In this document: positions 27,261-35,528 of the stretch, one piece after another
Numbering within the stretch: position 1 is the first letter of the stretch
Layout: the number at the start of each line of letters is the position of its first letter
Source of the DNA: Paraburkholderia phenazinium
Lineage (GTDB): Bacteria; Pseudomonadota; Gammaproteobacteria; Burkholderiales; Burkholderiaceae
DNA: 64,000 nt
Assembly (NCBI RefSeq): GCF_900142845.1
Contig: NZ_FSRU01000002.1
Span: 1,054,001 to 1,118,000 of the forward strand
Direction of reading: 5' to 3'
The notes under the pieces: generated by a model
Told to the model about the DNA's origin: nothing
The model's input: the letters and a program-made list of their open reading frames with translations, nothing else
The model's database searches: none
Position numbers and translations under genes: made by a program

Positions 27261-27962
27261 TCAGGACGGCGGCGCGCCGCCCGACCCGGCGCCCGCCTGC
27301 AGCGCGAAACCCGCGCCACGGAGGTTGGCCAGACGGATCGTGGTGCCCAGCGCCGTCAACTTCTTGCGCAGCCGATGCACGGTGACTTCCAGCGCGTTGG
27401 GCGTCACCGCTTCGCCGAGGCCCCACGCGGCATGCTCGAGGGTCGCATGGCGCACGGTCTGACCGGCCGCCTTCACGAGGCACAGCATGATCTGCAGTTC
27501 GGCCTGCGCGAGCGGCACCGAGCGGCTGGCACACCGCATGGCGTGCTGCTGCGGGTCGACGGTGAGGTCGGCGAATGCCGCCACCAGCGCAGTCAGCGCC
27601 GCCGGCCGCCGCATCAGCGTGCGCACGCGCGCCACCAGTTCGCTCATGGCGAACGGCTTGGTGACGTAGTCGTCGGCGCCGCTCTCGAGACCGTCCACCC
27701 GGTCGTGCAGCGCGTCGCGCGCGGTCAGCATCAGACAGGGCGTCATCTGGCCCGTGGCGCGCAAGCTGCGCAGAAACGCGAGGCCGTCGCCGTCCGGCAA
27801 GCCGCGATCGACGATCAGCACGGCGTACTCGGCCCGGCTCACGCCGTAGCGGGCCTCGGAGACGGTGTGGAACAGATCGGCTTCGATGCCCGCGCCCGCG
27901 AGCGCCTGCCGCACCATCTCCGCGAGGCGTTCGTGGTCTTCGACAATGGCAACTCGCGACAT
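27261..27962 (-). CDS. OmpR/QseB-type response regulator
   Basis: 233 residues. Receiver with acidic pair Glu8/Asp9, phospho-acceptor Asp52 (IVDRGLPDGDG) and Lys102 (VTKPF), then a winged-helix DNA-binding domain (TPNALEVTVHRLRKKL, IRLANLRGAGFAL). Between mipA (10 bp upstream) and its kinase. Confidence 0.93.
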   Translation of the reverse strand: MSRVAIVEDHERLAEMVRQALAGAGIEADLFHTVSEARYGVSRAEYAVLIVDRGLPDGDGLAFLRSLRATGQMTPCLMLTARDALHDRVDGLESGADDYVTKPFAMSELVARVRTLMRRPAALTALVAAFADLTVDPQQHAMRCASRSVPLAQAELQIMLCLVKAAGQTVRHATLEHAAWGLGEAVTPNALEVTVHRLRKKLTALGTTIRLANLRGAGFALQAGAGSGGAPPS

Positions 27963-27972
27963 GGCGCTGCGC

Positions 27973-28791
27973 TCAATTGAATTGATAAATGTAGCCGAGC
28001 CGGGCTGCAGGAAGGTAGCTGCGTCCGACGATCGGACTGTCGGTGACGCCGCTCGTGAAATGCGACACGCCAACGTCCAGCACCACCTTCTGACGGCGCG
28101 TGATGCTGTAGTTGACCCGCGTGCCGACCGACGTGTCGTAGGCCGCGCGTCCCGTGTACTCGGGACGCCCTGCCCGCGCCTCCGACGCCTGCACGCCGTA
28201 ATAGTAATCGACGTAGTCGCTGCTCAGCCATTCCACACTGGCATACGGTTCGATGGAATAGCGGCCGAGATCGAACGATTTGCTGAAATCGAGCTTGGCG
28301 CGTTCGCCGCGGTTGCCGCCCAGCAGATAGTCGGCGGAGAGCGTACCGAAGGCGCTTTTCCAGGCGAGCGCCGGGCCGTACCAGAACGTGCCGTTGCGGT
28401 TCTGCATGCCGTTCAGGATCGGCGCGTCGTCGTTCCGGTAGCCGTCGCCGACGGCGTAATCGCCGCGCAAGGCGACGCTCACGTTGTCCCACTTGCCGAT
28501 CTTCAGGTCGATGGTCGTGCCGAGCGCGTGGATCCATTTATTGTCGAACGAGATCAGCGGAATCGGCGTGAATTTCGTATCGCCGCTCTTGTACGGCGAC
28601 GCCGCCACGCCGGCGCCTACCCCGAGGCCCCAGTGCGTCACGTTGGTGGCGTTGCTGAGGACGGTGAAGCCGGAATCGTCCGCGCTGGCCTGCGCGTCGG
28701 CGCCGCCGTCGGCCCATGCGCTCGCCGTATGCAGCAGGACGGACGCCGCCGCCAGCAGCACAGGATACGCGCGACAAAAAGTTCTTTTCAC
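27973..28791 (-). CDS. MipA/OmpV-family outer-membrane protein
   Basis: 272 residues. Signal peptide ends SAWA near residue 27; the rest is amphipathic strands with family features (GVGAGVAASPYKSGDTKFTPIPLISFDNKWIH split over two strands, and a final aromatic YIYQFN). Family members act in murein-synthesis scaffolding or as outer-membrane/antimicrobial-response proteins. First gene of mipA-regulator-kinase, an arrangement in which the pair usually controls mipA. Confidence 0.88.
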   Translation of the reverse strand: MKRTFCRAYPVLLAAASVLLHTASAWADGGADAQASADDSGFTVLSNATNVTHWGLGVGAGVAASPYKSGDTKFTPIPLISFDNKWIHALGTTIDLKIGKWDNVSVALRGDYAVGDGYRNDDAPILNGMQNRNGTFWYGPALAWKSAFGTLSADYLLGGNRGERAKLDFSKSFDLGRYSIEPYASVEWLSSDYVDYYYGVQASEARAGRPEYTGRAAYDTSVGTRVNYSITRRQKVVLDVGVSHFTSGVTDSPIVGRSYLPAARLGYIYQFN

Positions 28792-28987
28792 AGTCGTTCC
28801 TAAAGTGATGGGATGAGACGGTCTCGACTTTAGGGGCGGCTGACTTACCGCTTACTTACTGCTTATTTACCGCGCTCGTCGCAGCGGCCGGCAGAAATCG
28901 CCGGACAGCGAACGCGCCAGTAAGTGCCGGGTAAGCCACGCGCATGCAACATGCACGGCTTGTCCCTCTCACGGCAAGGTCTTGCCC

Positions 28988-29332
28988 ATGAAACCTCGTA
29001 TTGCGACCGCGCTGCGTGCCCATTTCGTGCTGTTCTCGGTGTCGGCAGGGGTCGCAGGCGTCGTTTGTCTTGGCCTCATCCTGCTGCTCGGCATCGGCGA
29101 CGTCGACACGCCGGCATCGACCTACCTGGGTGGCATGCTGCTCGTCGCGGTCCTGATCATGCTGGTGTTGCGCCGGCGCGCACGTCACGCGTTCGATGCC
29201 GCGGAACGGGCGCGCAAGGTTCAGTTGCACGAACGACACGGCCTCGAGGAAGCATCGATTGCCGACGACTGCGCGCAACCGTGGCTCGTGCAGTTGCATC
29301 TCGAACTGCACGGCCATCATTGCCGGAATTGA
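28988..29332 (+). CDS. Small two-helix membrane protein (114 aa)
   Basis: Not recognised as a named family. Two hydrophobic helices (FVLFSVSAGVAGVVCLGLILLLG; YLGGMLLVAVLIMLVL) followed by a basic, His-containing cytoplasmic tail. ATG 28988 with AAGG upstream. Divergent from mipA. Confidence 0.5.
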   Translation: MKPRIATALRAHFVLFSVSAGVAGVVCLGLILLLGIGDVDTPASTYLGGMLLVAVLIMLVLRRRARHAFDAAERARKVQLHERHGLEEASIADDCAQPWLVQLHLELHGHHCRN

Positions 29333-29633
29333 TGGCGCGCCCTTGCAGTTCGCCTTCACCGTTCGTCCCCACCGCGAGGCACGCCTGCCACGCGCAAACG
29401 GTTTTGCCGCGCCGCCGCCGCGCTCGCACCGCGTTGCAAGCGGCTTACGCTTATTACCATCCGTTGCGGCCGGCCGGCGACCTTGCACCTCAACAGCAGG
29501 CGCCACGCGCGACATCGGTCGAGGCGCGCGAATACGGAAAATTTCAGCGGTTAATCTTGTTGCACTTACGTAACTCAAGACGGAAAACATAGGACTACAG
29601 TAAAGCCGTCTTCCCCCTCATCTGGAGGTCACC
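29333..29633. other. Intergenic region, nothing supported until the next ribosome site
   Basis: No gene or hairpin stands out. The final bases contain a strong GGAGG ahead of the ATG at 29634; TATA-like AT-richer sequence at about 29575-29600 may hold the promoter. Confidence 0.4.
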
Positions 29634-29954
29634 ATGAAAAGCAAACTGTTAGTTAGCCTCGGACTCGGGGCACTCATCCTCGGGGCGTCGCAAATGGCCA
29701 ACGCGGGCGTCTCGATCGGACTCAACCTCGCGGTGCCGCCGGTCTACGTCGCACCTGCCCCTGTCTACGTCGCACCCGCGCCGGTTTACGCGCCGCCGCC
29801 TCCGCCGCCCGCGGTCGCCTATCAACCGGTGCCGGTGGCCGCGTATCAACCGGTGGTCGCGACTTCCTTCGTGATCGGCTGGCACGGCGGTCAGTACTGG
29901 GACGGACGCCGCTGGTGGTCCCGTCATGACTGGTACGCCCATCGCCACTGGTAG
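29634..29954 (+). CDS. Small exported Pro/Tyr/Trp-rich protein
   Basis: 106 residues: signal peptide ending ANA near 24; a mature part with repeated YVAPAPV units and a poly-Pro run; an aromatic/basic end rich in Trp, His and Arg (GQYWDGRRWWSRHDWYAHRHW region). GGAGG lies seven bases before the ATG. This pattern recurs in short exported Burkholderia proteins of unknown function, probably periplasmic or envelope-associated. Confidence 0.75.
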   Translation: MKSKLLVSLGLGALILGASQMANAGVSIGLNLAVPPVYVAPAPVYVAPAPVYAPPPPPPAVAYQPVPVAAYQPVVATSFVIGWHGGQYWDGRRWWSRHDWYAHRHW

Positions 29955-30177
29955 AGCCACCGAAAGCCGCTGAAAGCCGCCGGCCGGCACGACCCGAGCC
30001 GGCCCGACCCGCCCGCGATCGTCGCGCAGTGTTACGCGCGCGTTCGCGGGCGAGCCGTTTCCCGTAGCGCTTCCGCTATCTCCCTCCGCTGAAAGGAAGA
30101 ATCGGTAATCCGTAGGTAACCACGAGCGGCACCCGCTCACCTAGACTCGCTCTCCAATGTTGTTCGGGAGCGCACTC

Positions 30178-30576
30178 ATGTCACAGCCGGTTGCCCTGGC
30201 GATTCATTCCCTGCATTCCTTCGAGCTGACCGGCGACGGTCAGTACCTGATGCTCAAAGGCAATCAGCCCGACAGCATCGCGTTGCACTACACGGTCATG
30301 CATGAGCTGCTGGCGGCCATCTCGAACGCGATTGGCTGGTCGGAGCGGGTTCGCCAGAAGAAGGACGACGTGAAGTTCGCCATGCCGTGCGAAGCGTGGG
30401 CCGTCGGCAAGGACAAAGGCGAGGCGAGCCACCTTCTGCTGACGTTTCGCTTGCCGGGCGGCGCTGAACTGTCGTTCCGGATGCATCGCGCCGACGCGCG
30501 CCATATGACCGAGGTGCTCTCGCTGGTGACGGGTCTCGCCAAGGTCAACGAAGCGCCCGGCGTACGCCTGCAATAG
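30178..30576 (+). CDS. Hypothetical protein (132 aa)
   Basis: Not recognised. ATG 30178; GGGAG upstream. Soluble alpha/beta composition, no signal peptide; pattern includes ALHYTVMHELLAAISNAIG and a strand-rich C-terminal half (LLLTFRLPGGAELSFRMH). Codon use is like its neighbours, so it is probably real. Confidence 0.6.
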   Translation: MSQPVALAIHSLHSFELTGDGQYLMLKGNQPDSIALHYTVMHELLAAISNAIGWSERVRQKKDDVKFAMPCEAWAVGKDKGEASHLLLTFRLPGGAELSFRMHRADARHMTEVLSLVTGLAKVNEAPGVRLQ

Positions 30577-30694
30577 CGCCGCCGTGCTCCCCGACGACCC
30601 GAAAACAAGCTGTCCAAAACTGCCGTCGCACATCAGACATCCGCGAAAGATGCGTCTGCGATCCTCCTATTGTGTGTCTCTCCTGTCAGCCTGT

Positions 30695-33010
30695 ATGAAC
30701 TTTGAAACACTATCGGCCCGCTGCGCCCGTGCGCTGACATTGGTCGGCCTGAGCGTCTCCTCGGTCTCGGCCTTCGCCACCACGCCGTTCGTGGTGCGGG
30801 ACATCCGGCTCGAAGGCTTGCAACGCGTCGAACCGAACACCGTTTTCTCGTACCTGCCCATCAAGCAGGGCGACACCTTCACCGACGACAAGGCTTCCGA
30901 CGCCATCCGCGCGCTCTATGCGACCGGCTTCTTCAACGACGTCAAGATCTCGAACGAAGGCGACGTCGTCATCGTGCAGGTGCAGGAACGCCCGGCGATC
31001 GGCACGATCGACTTCGCAGGCCTCCACGAATTCGACAAGGACAACCTGACCAAGGCGCTGAACTCGGTAGGGCTCTCGCTCGGCCGTTATTACGACAAGT
31101 CGCTGGTCGACCGCGCCCAGCAGGAGCTGAAGCGTCAGTACCTGACGCACGGCTACTACGCCGCCGAAGTCACGACCACGATCACGCCGATCGACCGTGA
31201 CCGCGTCGGCCTGCTGTTCTCGGTGATCGAAGGACCGAGCGCGAAGATCCGCCAGGTCAACCTGATCGGCAACAAGGTGTTCAGCGACAGCACGCTGCAC
31301 GACGAAATGCAGTTGTCCACGCCGAACTGGTTCTCGTGGTACACGAAGAACGACCTGTACTCGAAAGACAAGCTGACCACCGACCTCGAGAGCCTGCGTT
31401 CGTACTATCTGGATCGCGGCTACCTCGAGTTCAACATCGATTCCACCCAGGTCTCGCTATCGCCGGACAAGAAGGACATGTACCTCACGCTCACGATTCA
31501 CGAGGGCGAGCCGTACACGATTTCAGGCATCCACCTGTCGGGCAACCTGCTGGATCGCGAAGCCGAGCTGCAGAAGCTGGTCAAGATCAAGCCGGGCGAC
31601 CGCTTCTCGGCCGCCAAACTGAAGGCGGCCACCAAGGCGATGGTCGACAAGCTCGGCGAGTACGGCTACGCATTCGCCACGGTGAACGCGCAGCCGCAGA
31701 TCGACCAGCAGCATCACACGGTCGACCTGACGCTGCAGGTGGATCCGAGCCGCCGGGTGTATGTGCGGACCATCAACATCGTCGGCAATACCCGCACGCG
31801 CGACGAAGTGATCCGCCGCGAAATGCGCCAGCTCGAAAGCTCGTGGTTCGACTCGAGCCGCCTCGCGCTGTCGAAAGACCGCATCAACCGGCTTGGCTAC
31901 TTCACCGATGTCCAGGTCACCACCGTGCCGGTGGAAGGCACCGCCGACGAAGTCGACATCGACGTGAAGGTCACGGAAAAGCCGACCGGCTCCCTCACGC
32001 TGGGTCTCGGCTACGGTTCCGGCGAAGGCCCGATCATTTCGGCGGGCATCTCGCAGGACAACGTGTTCGGCTCGGGCACGAGCCTCGCGCTCAACGTCAA
32101 CACGGCAACCACGTTCCGCACGCTGACCGTGACCCAGGTGGACCCGTACTTCACGGTGGACGGCATCAAGCGCATTACGGACGTCTACTACAAGACCAGC
32201 GAGCCGCTCTATTACTCGAACGTGACCGATACGAGCTTCCGCATCATCACGCTCGGCGCAGACCTCAAGTTCGGCGTGCCGTTCTCGGAGTCGGACATGG
32301 TCTACTTCGGCACGGGCATCGAGCAGGACCGGCTCGACGTCGATGCGACCACGCCGCAAAGCTATATCGACTACGTGAACGACTTCGGCCGCGTGTCGAA
32401 CAACATTCCGCTGACGATAGGCTGGTCGCGCGACAATCGCGACAGCGCGCTGGTGCCGAGCCGCGGTTACTTCACCCAGTTCAACGCCGAGTACGGCACG
32501 CCGATCGCCACTACGACGTACTACAAGGCCGATCTCCAGGCGCAGTATTACTACTCGTTTTCGAAAGGCTTCGTGCTGGGCCTGAACTTCCAGGGCGGCT
32601 ACGGCAACGGCCTCGAAGGACAGCCGTATCCGATCTTCAAGAACTACTACGCCGGCGGTATCGGTTCGGTGCGCGGCTACGAGCCGAGTTCGCTGGGTCC
32701 GCGCGACGCGACCACCGGCGACCCGATCGGCGGCTCGAAGATGGTGGTCGGCAACGTCGAACTGACGTTCCCGCTGCCGGGCACCGGCTACGACCGCACG
32801 CTGCGCGTCTTCACCTTCGTCGACGGCGGCAACGTCTGGGGTTCGGAAGGCAGCAGCACGGGCGCCAACGGCTTGCGCTACAGCTATGGCGCCGGTCTCG
32901 AATGGATTTCGCCCATCGGCCCGCTCAAGCTCGACTTCGGTCTGCCGATCGTCCGGCACGCCGGCGACCAGTATCAGAAGTTCCAGTTCCAGATCGGCAC
33001 CGCATTCTGA
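30695..33010 (+). CDS. BamA-family outer-membrane assembly protein (paralogue)
   Basis: 771 residues with signal peptide ending SAFA near 27, five POTRA domains (start FVVRDIRLEGLQRVEPNTVFSYLP, typical of POTRA1), and a 16-strand barrel containing the lid-lock motif VRGYEPSSLGPRD and a terminal aromatic strand (FQFQIGTAF). This is full BamA architecture. The usual bamA neighbours (rseP, skp, lpxD, fabZ, lpxA) are absent, so it looks like a second copy; TamA is less likely, given five POTRAs. An upstream Met at 30650 is possible. Followed by a terminator. Confidence 0.88.
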   Translation: MNFETLSARCARALTLVGLSVSSVSAFATTPFVVRDIRLEGLQRVEPNTVFSYLPIKQGDTFTDDKASDAIRALYATGFFNDVKISNEGDVVIVQVQERPAIGTIDFAGLHEFDKDNLTKALNSVGLSLGRYYDKSLVDRAQQELKRQYLTHGYYAAEVTTTITPIDRDRVGLLFSVIEGPSAKIRQVNLIGNKVFSDSTLHDEMQLSTPNWFSWYTKNDLYSKDKLTTDLESLRSYYLDRGYLEFNIDSTQVSLSPDKKDMYLTLTIHEGEPYTISGIHLSGNLLDREAELQKLVKIKPGDRFSAAKLKAATKAMVDKLGEYGYAFATVNAQPQIDQQHHTVDLTLQVDPSRRVYVRTINIVGNTRTRDEVIRREMRQLESSWFDSSRLALSKDRINRLGYFTDVQVTTVPVEGTADEVDIDVKVTEKPTGSLTLGLGYGSGEGPIISAGISQDNVFGSGTSLALNVNTATTFRTLTVTQVDPYFTVDGIKRITDVYYKTSEPLYYSNVTDTSFRIITLGADLKFGVPFSESDMVYFGTGIEQDRLDVDATTPQSYIDYVNDFGRVSNNIPLTIGWSRDNRDSALVPSRGYFTQFNAEYGTPIATTTYYKADLQAQYYYSFSKGFVLGLNFQGGYGNGLEGQPYPIFKNYYAGGIGSVRGYEPSSLGPRDATTGDPIGGSKMVVGNVELTFPLPGTGYDRTLRVFTFVDGGNVWGSEGSSTGANGLRYSYGAGLEWISPIGPLKLDFGLPIVRHAGDQYQKFQFQIGTAF

Positions 33011-33031
33011 CGCGGCTGCCAGCTTCGCGAC

Positions 33032-33066
33032 AGGCCGCGCCTCTTCGATGCGCGGCCTTTTGCATT
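33032..33066 (+). terminator. Intrinsic terminator after the BamA paralogue
   Basis: GGCCGCGC (33033-33040) pairs perfectly with GCGCGGCC (33050-33057) around a nine-base loop, followed by TTTTGCATTT. It lies 22 bases after the stop. Confidence 0.8.
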
Positions 33067-33239
33067 TCTAACTAATCGCTTTCGTCGCATTACGTTTAAC
33101 CGACATGATGCCACTGTATCTTTCGGAGCGGACCGAACCGTTACCGTAGATTACGCAGCGCCCTCGTAGTAACTCCTCGCAATCTCTTCAACGCTCGCGA
33201 TGTGCGGCGACGCCGCCCCGGCACATTAAACTCCCACGC

Positions 33240-33962
33240 ATGGCTATCCAAATTCTGGTTGTCGACGACGACGCCGATCTGCGCGACCTGCTGCGCAACT
33301 ATCTGGGCGGTGCGGGCTTCGAAGTCTCCGTGCTGCACGATGCCGCCGCGCTGGAGCGCCGGCTCGAACGCGAACGTCCCGATCTGATCGTGCTCGACCT
33401 GATGATGTCGGACATCGATGGCCTGACCGCGCTGCGCAAATTGCGCGCCACCGGCGACGACCTGCCGGTTATCATCCTCACCGCCAAAGCCGACGACGTG
33501 GACCGGATCATCGGTCTCGAGCTGGGCGCGGACGACTTCCTTGCCAAGCCCTTCAATCCGCGCGAGTTGCTGGCCCGCATCCAGGCGGTGCTGCGGCGCC
33601 GCACGTCGCCGTCGGCGGCCGCGCCGGAACATCGCGAACCGTTCAGCTTCGGCGGCTTCATGCTCGACTTCCAGTCGCGCACGCTAAGCCAGCGCGGCCG
33701 GCCGATCATGCTGCCGGACAGCGTGTTCGCCTTGCTGCGCATCTTTGTGGACCATCCGCTGCATGCGCTTAACCGGGAGCGTCTGCTCGAATTGCTGCAC
33801 GGTCCGCAATACGACGGCACCGACCGCGGCATCGACGTCCAGGTGTGGCGCCTGCGCCGCATCCTCGAAGCCGATCCGTCCGCGCCGCGCTTCATCCAGA
33901 CCGTGCGCGGCCGCGGCTATATGTTCGTCCCGGCGGGCACCGCGCAGGAGGAGTCGTCATGA
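33240..33962 (+). CDS. OmpR-family response regulator
   Basis: 240 residues. Receiver with Asp10/Asp11, phospho-acceptor Asp53 (VLDLMMSDIDG), Lys103 (LAKPF), and an OmpR winged helix (DRGIDVQVWRLRRIL, IQTVRGRGYMF). It precedes the mdtABC-oprM operon and may regulate it. No kinase gene is adjacent: the ATGA overlap at 33959 opens only a 52-codon frame. Confidence 0.92.
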   Translation: MAIQILVVDDDADLRDLLRNYLGGAGFEVSVLHDAAALERRLERERPDLIVLDLMMSDIDGLTALRKLRATGDDLPVIILTAKADDVDRIIGLELGADDFLAKPFNPRELLARIQAVLRRRTSPSAAAPEHREPFSFGGFMLDFQSRTLSQRGRPIMLPDSVFALLRIFVDHPLHALNRERLLELLHGPQYDGTDRGIDVQVWRLRRILEADPSAPRFIQTVRGRGYMFVPAGTAQEESS

Positions 33963-34152
33963 CGCCGCCGCAACATCGCACGCAACGCTGCGACTCCGTC
34001 AAACCTTTGTCAAAGAGCGGCTCGATGGTGACAACGGACAGTAAACGTGGCACTTTGCGCAGTTGCGACAAATCCTGCTTTCCTGCTCCGGCCCGCTACC
34101 CCGAAGCGGGCACATGAACCGGTCCGCACAGGCAGTGTCAGTAGTTCTTGCC

Positions 34153-34176
34153 GGTCCGGCCAGGTTGGGCCGGACC
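34153..34176. repeat. Perfect hairpin in the mdtA leader
   Basis: GGTCCGGCC and GGCCGGACC form a nine-pair stem around AGGTTG. It lies about 40 bp before the mdtA ATG, with no U tract after it, so it is not a simple terminator. The loop lacks G at position 4, so it is not an ANTAR-type loop. Confidence 0.6.
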
Positions 34177-34217
34177 AAACCAATCTTCAATAGCAATAAA
34201 AGTTTTCGGAGAAGAAT

Positions 34218-35510
34218 ATGAGCGAAGCCGTGTCCACGAAGCCGAAGCGCTCGCGCCTCAGGCTCGTCCTGATCGCGGTCATCGTGCTGGTGCTGATTGC
34301 AGTCGTGGTCCTGCACGTGCTGCACCAGAAGAAGCCGGTGCGCGGCGCGCCGCCGCAAGTGGTGACCACGGCCGCCGCGACACTCGGCTCGATGCCGGAA
34401 ACGCTGAGCGAACTCGGCACGGTAACGCCGACCGCGACCGTCACGGTATTGCCGCAACTGAGCGGCTATCTGACCGCCGTCGGGTATCACGAAGGCCAGG
34501 ACGTGCAGAAAGGCCAGTTCCTCGCCCAGATCGATCCGCGCCAGTATGAGATCGACAAGCAGCAGGCCCAGGCCACGCTCGCCAAGGACCAGGCCTCGCT
34601 CGCCCAGGCCCGCTCCGACCTCGCGCGCTATACGCAGTTGAACGAGCACAAGTCGATCGCCGAGCAGACCTTCGTCGACCAGCAGTTTCTCGTCCAGCAG
34701 GACGAGGCCGCGGTCAAGTCGGACCTCGCCAACATTGCGCAGTTCGACCTCGATCTGACCTATTGCCGGATCACCGCGCCGGTGTCCGGGCGCGTCGGCC
34801 TGCGTCTGGTCGACCCGGGCAACTACGTGACGGCGTCGTCCTCGCCGGGCATCGTGGTGATCACCACAATGAAGCCGACCACGGTGCAGTTCACCGTGCC
34901 GCAGGACTCGCTCGCCAAGGTGCTGCAGCGCATGGGCACCGGCGCCGACCTGGCGGTCACGGCCTACAGCAGCGACAACTCGAAGGAGATCGCCACCGGC
35001 ACGCTGTACGCGGTGAGCAACCAGATGGCGACGGCCACCGGCACGGTGACCTTGCGCGCCACCTTCGCCAACGACGACGAGGCGCTGTTCCCGAACGAGT
35101 TCGTCAACGTCAAGCTGCTGGTCGACACGCTGCAGAACGCCGTGCTGGTCCCAACGCCGGCGGTGCAGACCGGCGCGCCGGGCGACTATGTGTACCTCGT
35201 GAACCCGGCCAACAGTACCGTCTCCGTGCATAAGGTCACGCTGGGACCGAGCGACGGCAAGAACACCGTGATTGCGTCGGGCCTGTCCGCCGGCGACGTC
35301 GTGGTGACGGACGGCACCGACCGCCTGAGCGACGGCGCGCCGATCAAGGCAGCGGCTGCACGGCCGGCCTCGGGTGCTTCCGGCGCCGAGGCAGGATCGG
35401 CGGCGCAAGCGGGGGCCGCGAGCGGCGCCCATGCCCATCACAAGCGGCCCCAGGGCGGCGCATCAGGGGCGTCCGGGGCCTCTGCCGATTCAGCCGACGC
35501 AGCTTCGTAG
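34218..35510 (+). CDS. mdtA: RND efflux periplasmic adaptor
   Basis: Membrane fusion protein joining the inner-membrane pump to OprM. N-terminal anchor (LRLVLIAVIVLVLIAVVVLHVL), lipoyl halves around VLPQLSGYLTAVGYHEGQDV and RITAPVSGRVGLRLVDPGNYV, a coiled-coil hairpin between them, then beta-barrel and membrane-proximal domains. 430 residues; the last 50 are an Ala/Gly/Ser-rich tail with HAHHK, not conserved in the family. GGAGAAG before ATG 34218. Confidence 0.93.
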   Translation: MSEAVSTKPKRSRLRLVLIAVIVLVLIAVVVLHVLHQKKPVRGAPPQVVTTAAATLGSMPETLSELGTVTPTATVTVLPQLSGYLTAVGYHEGQDVQKGQFLAQIDPRQYEIDKQQAQATLAKDQASLAQARSDLARYTQLNEHKSIAEQTFVDQQFLVQQDEAAVKSDLANIAQFDLDLTYCRITAPVSGRVGLRLVDPGNYVTASSSPGIVVITTMKPTTVQFTVPQDSLAKVLQRMGTGADLAVTAYSSDNSKEIATGTLYAVSNQMATATGTVTLRATFANDDEALFPNEFVNVKLLVDTLQNAVLVPTPAVQTGAPGDYVYLVNPANSTVSVHKVTLGPSDGKNTVIASGLSAGDVVVTDGTDRLSDGAPIKAAAARPASGASGAEAGSAAQAGAASGAHAHHKRPQGGASGASGASADSADAAS

Positions 35511-35528
35511 AAGCGGACCCATTCGCCG

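Noticed and set aside
34153..34176. Hairpin before mdtA as a fourth ANTAR target
   Set aside because: Loop AGGTTG has T at position 4, there is no second hairpin, and no terminator or U tract.
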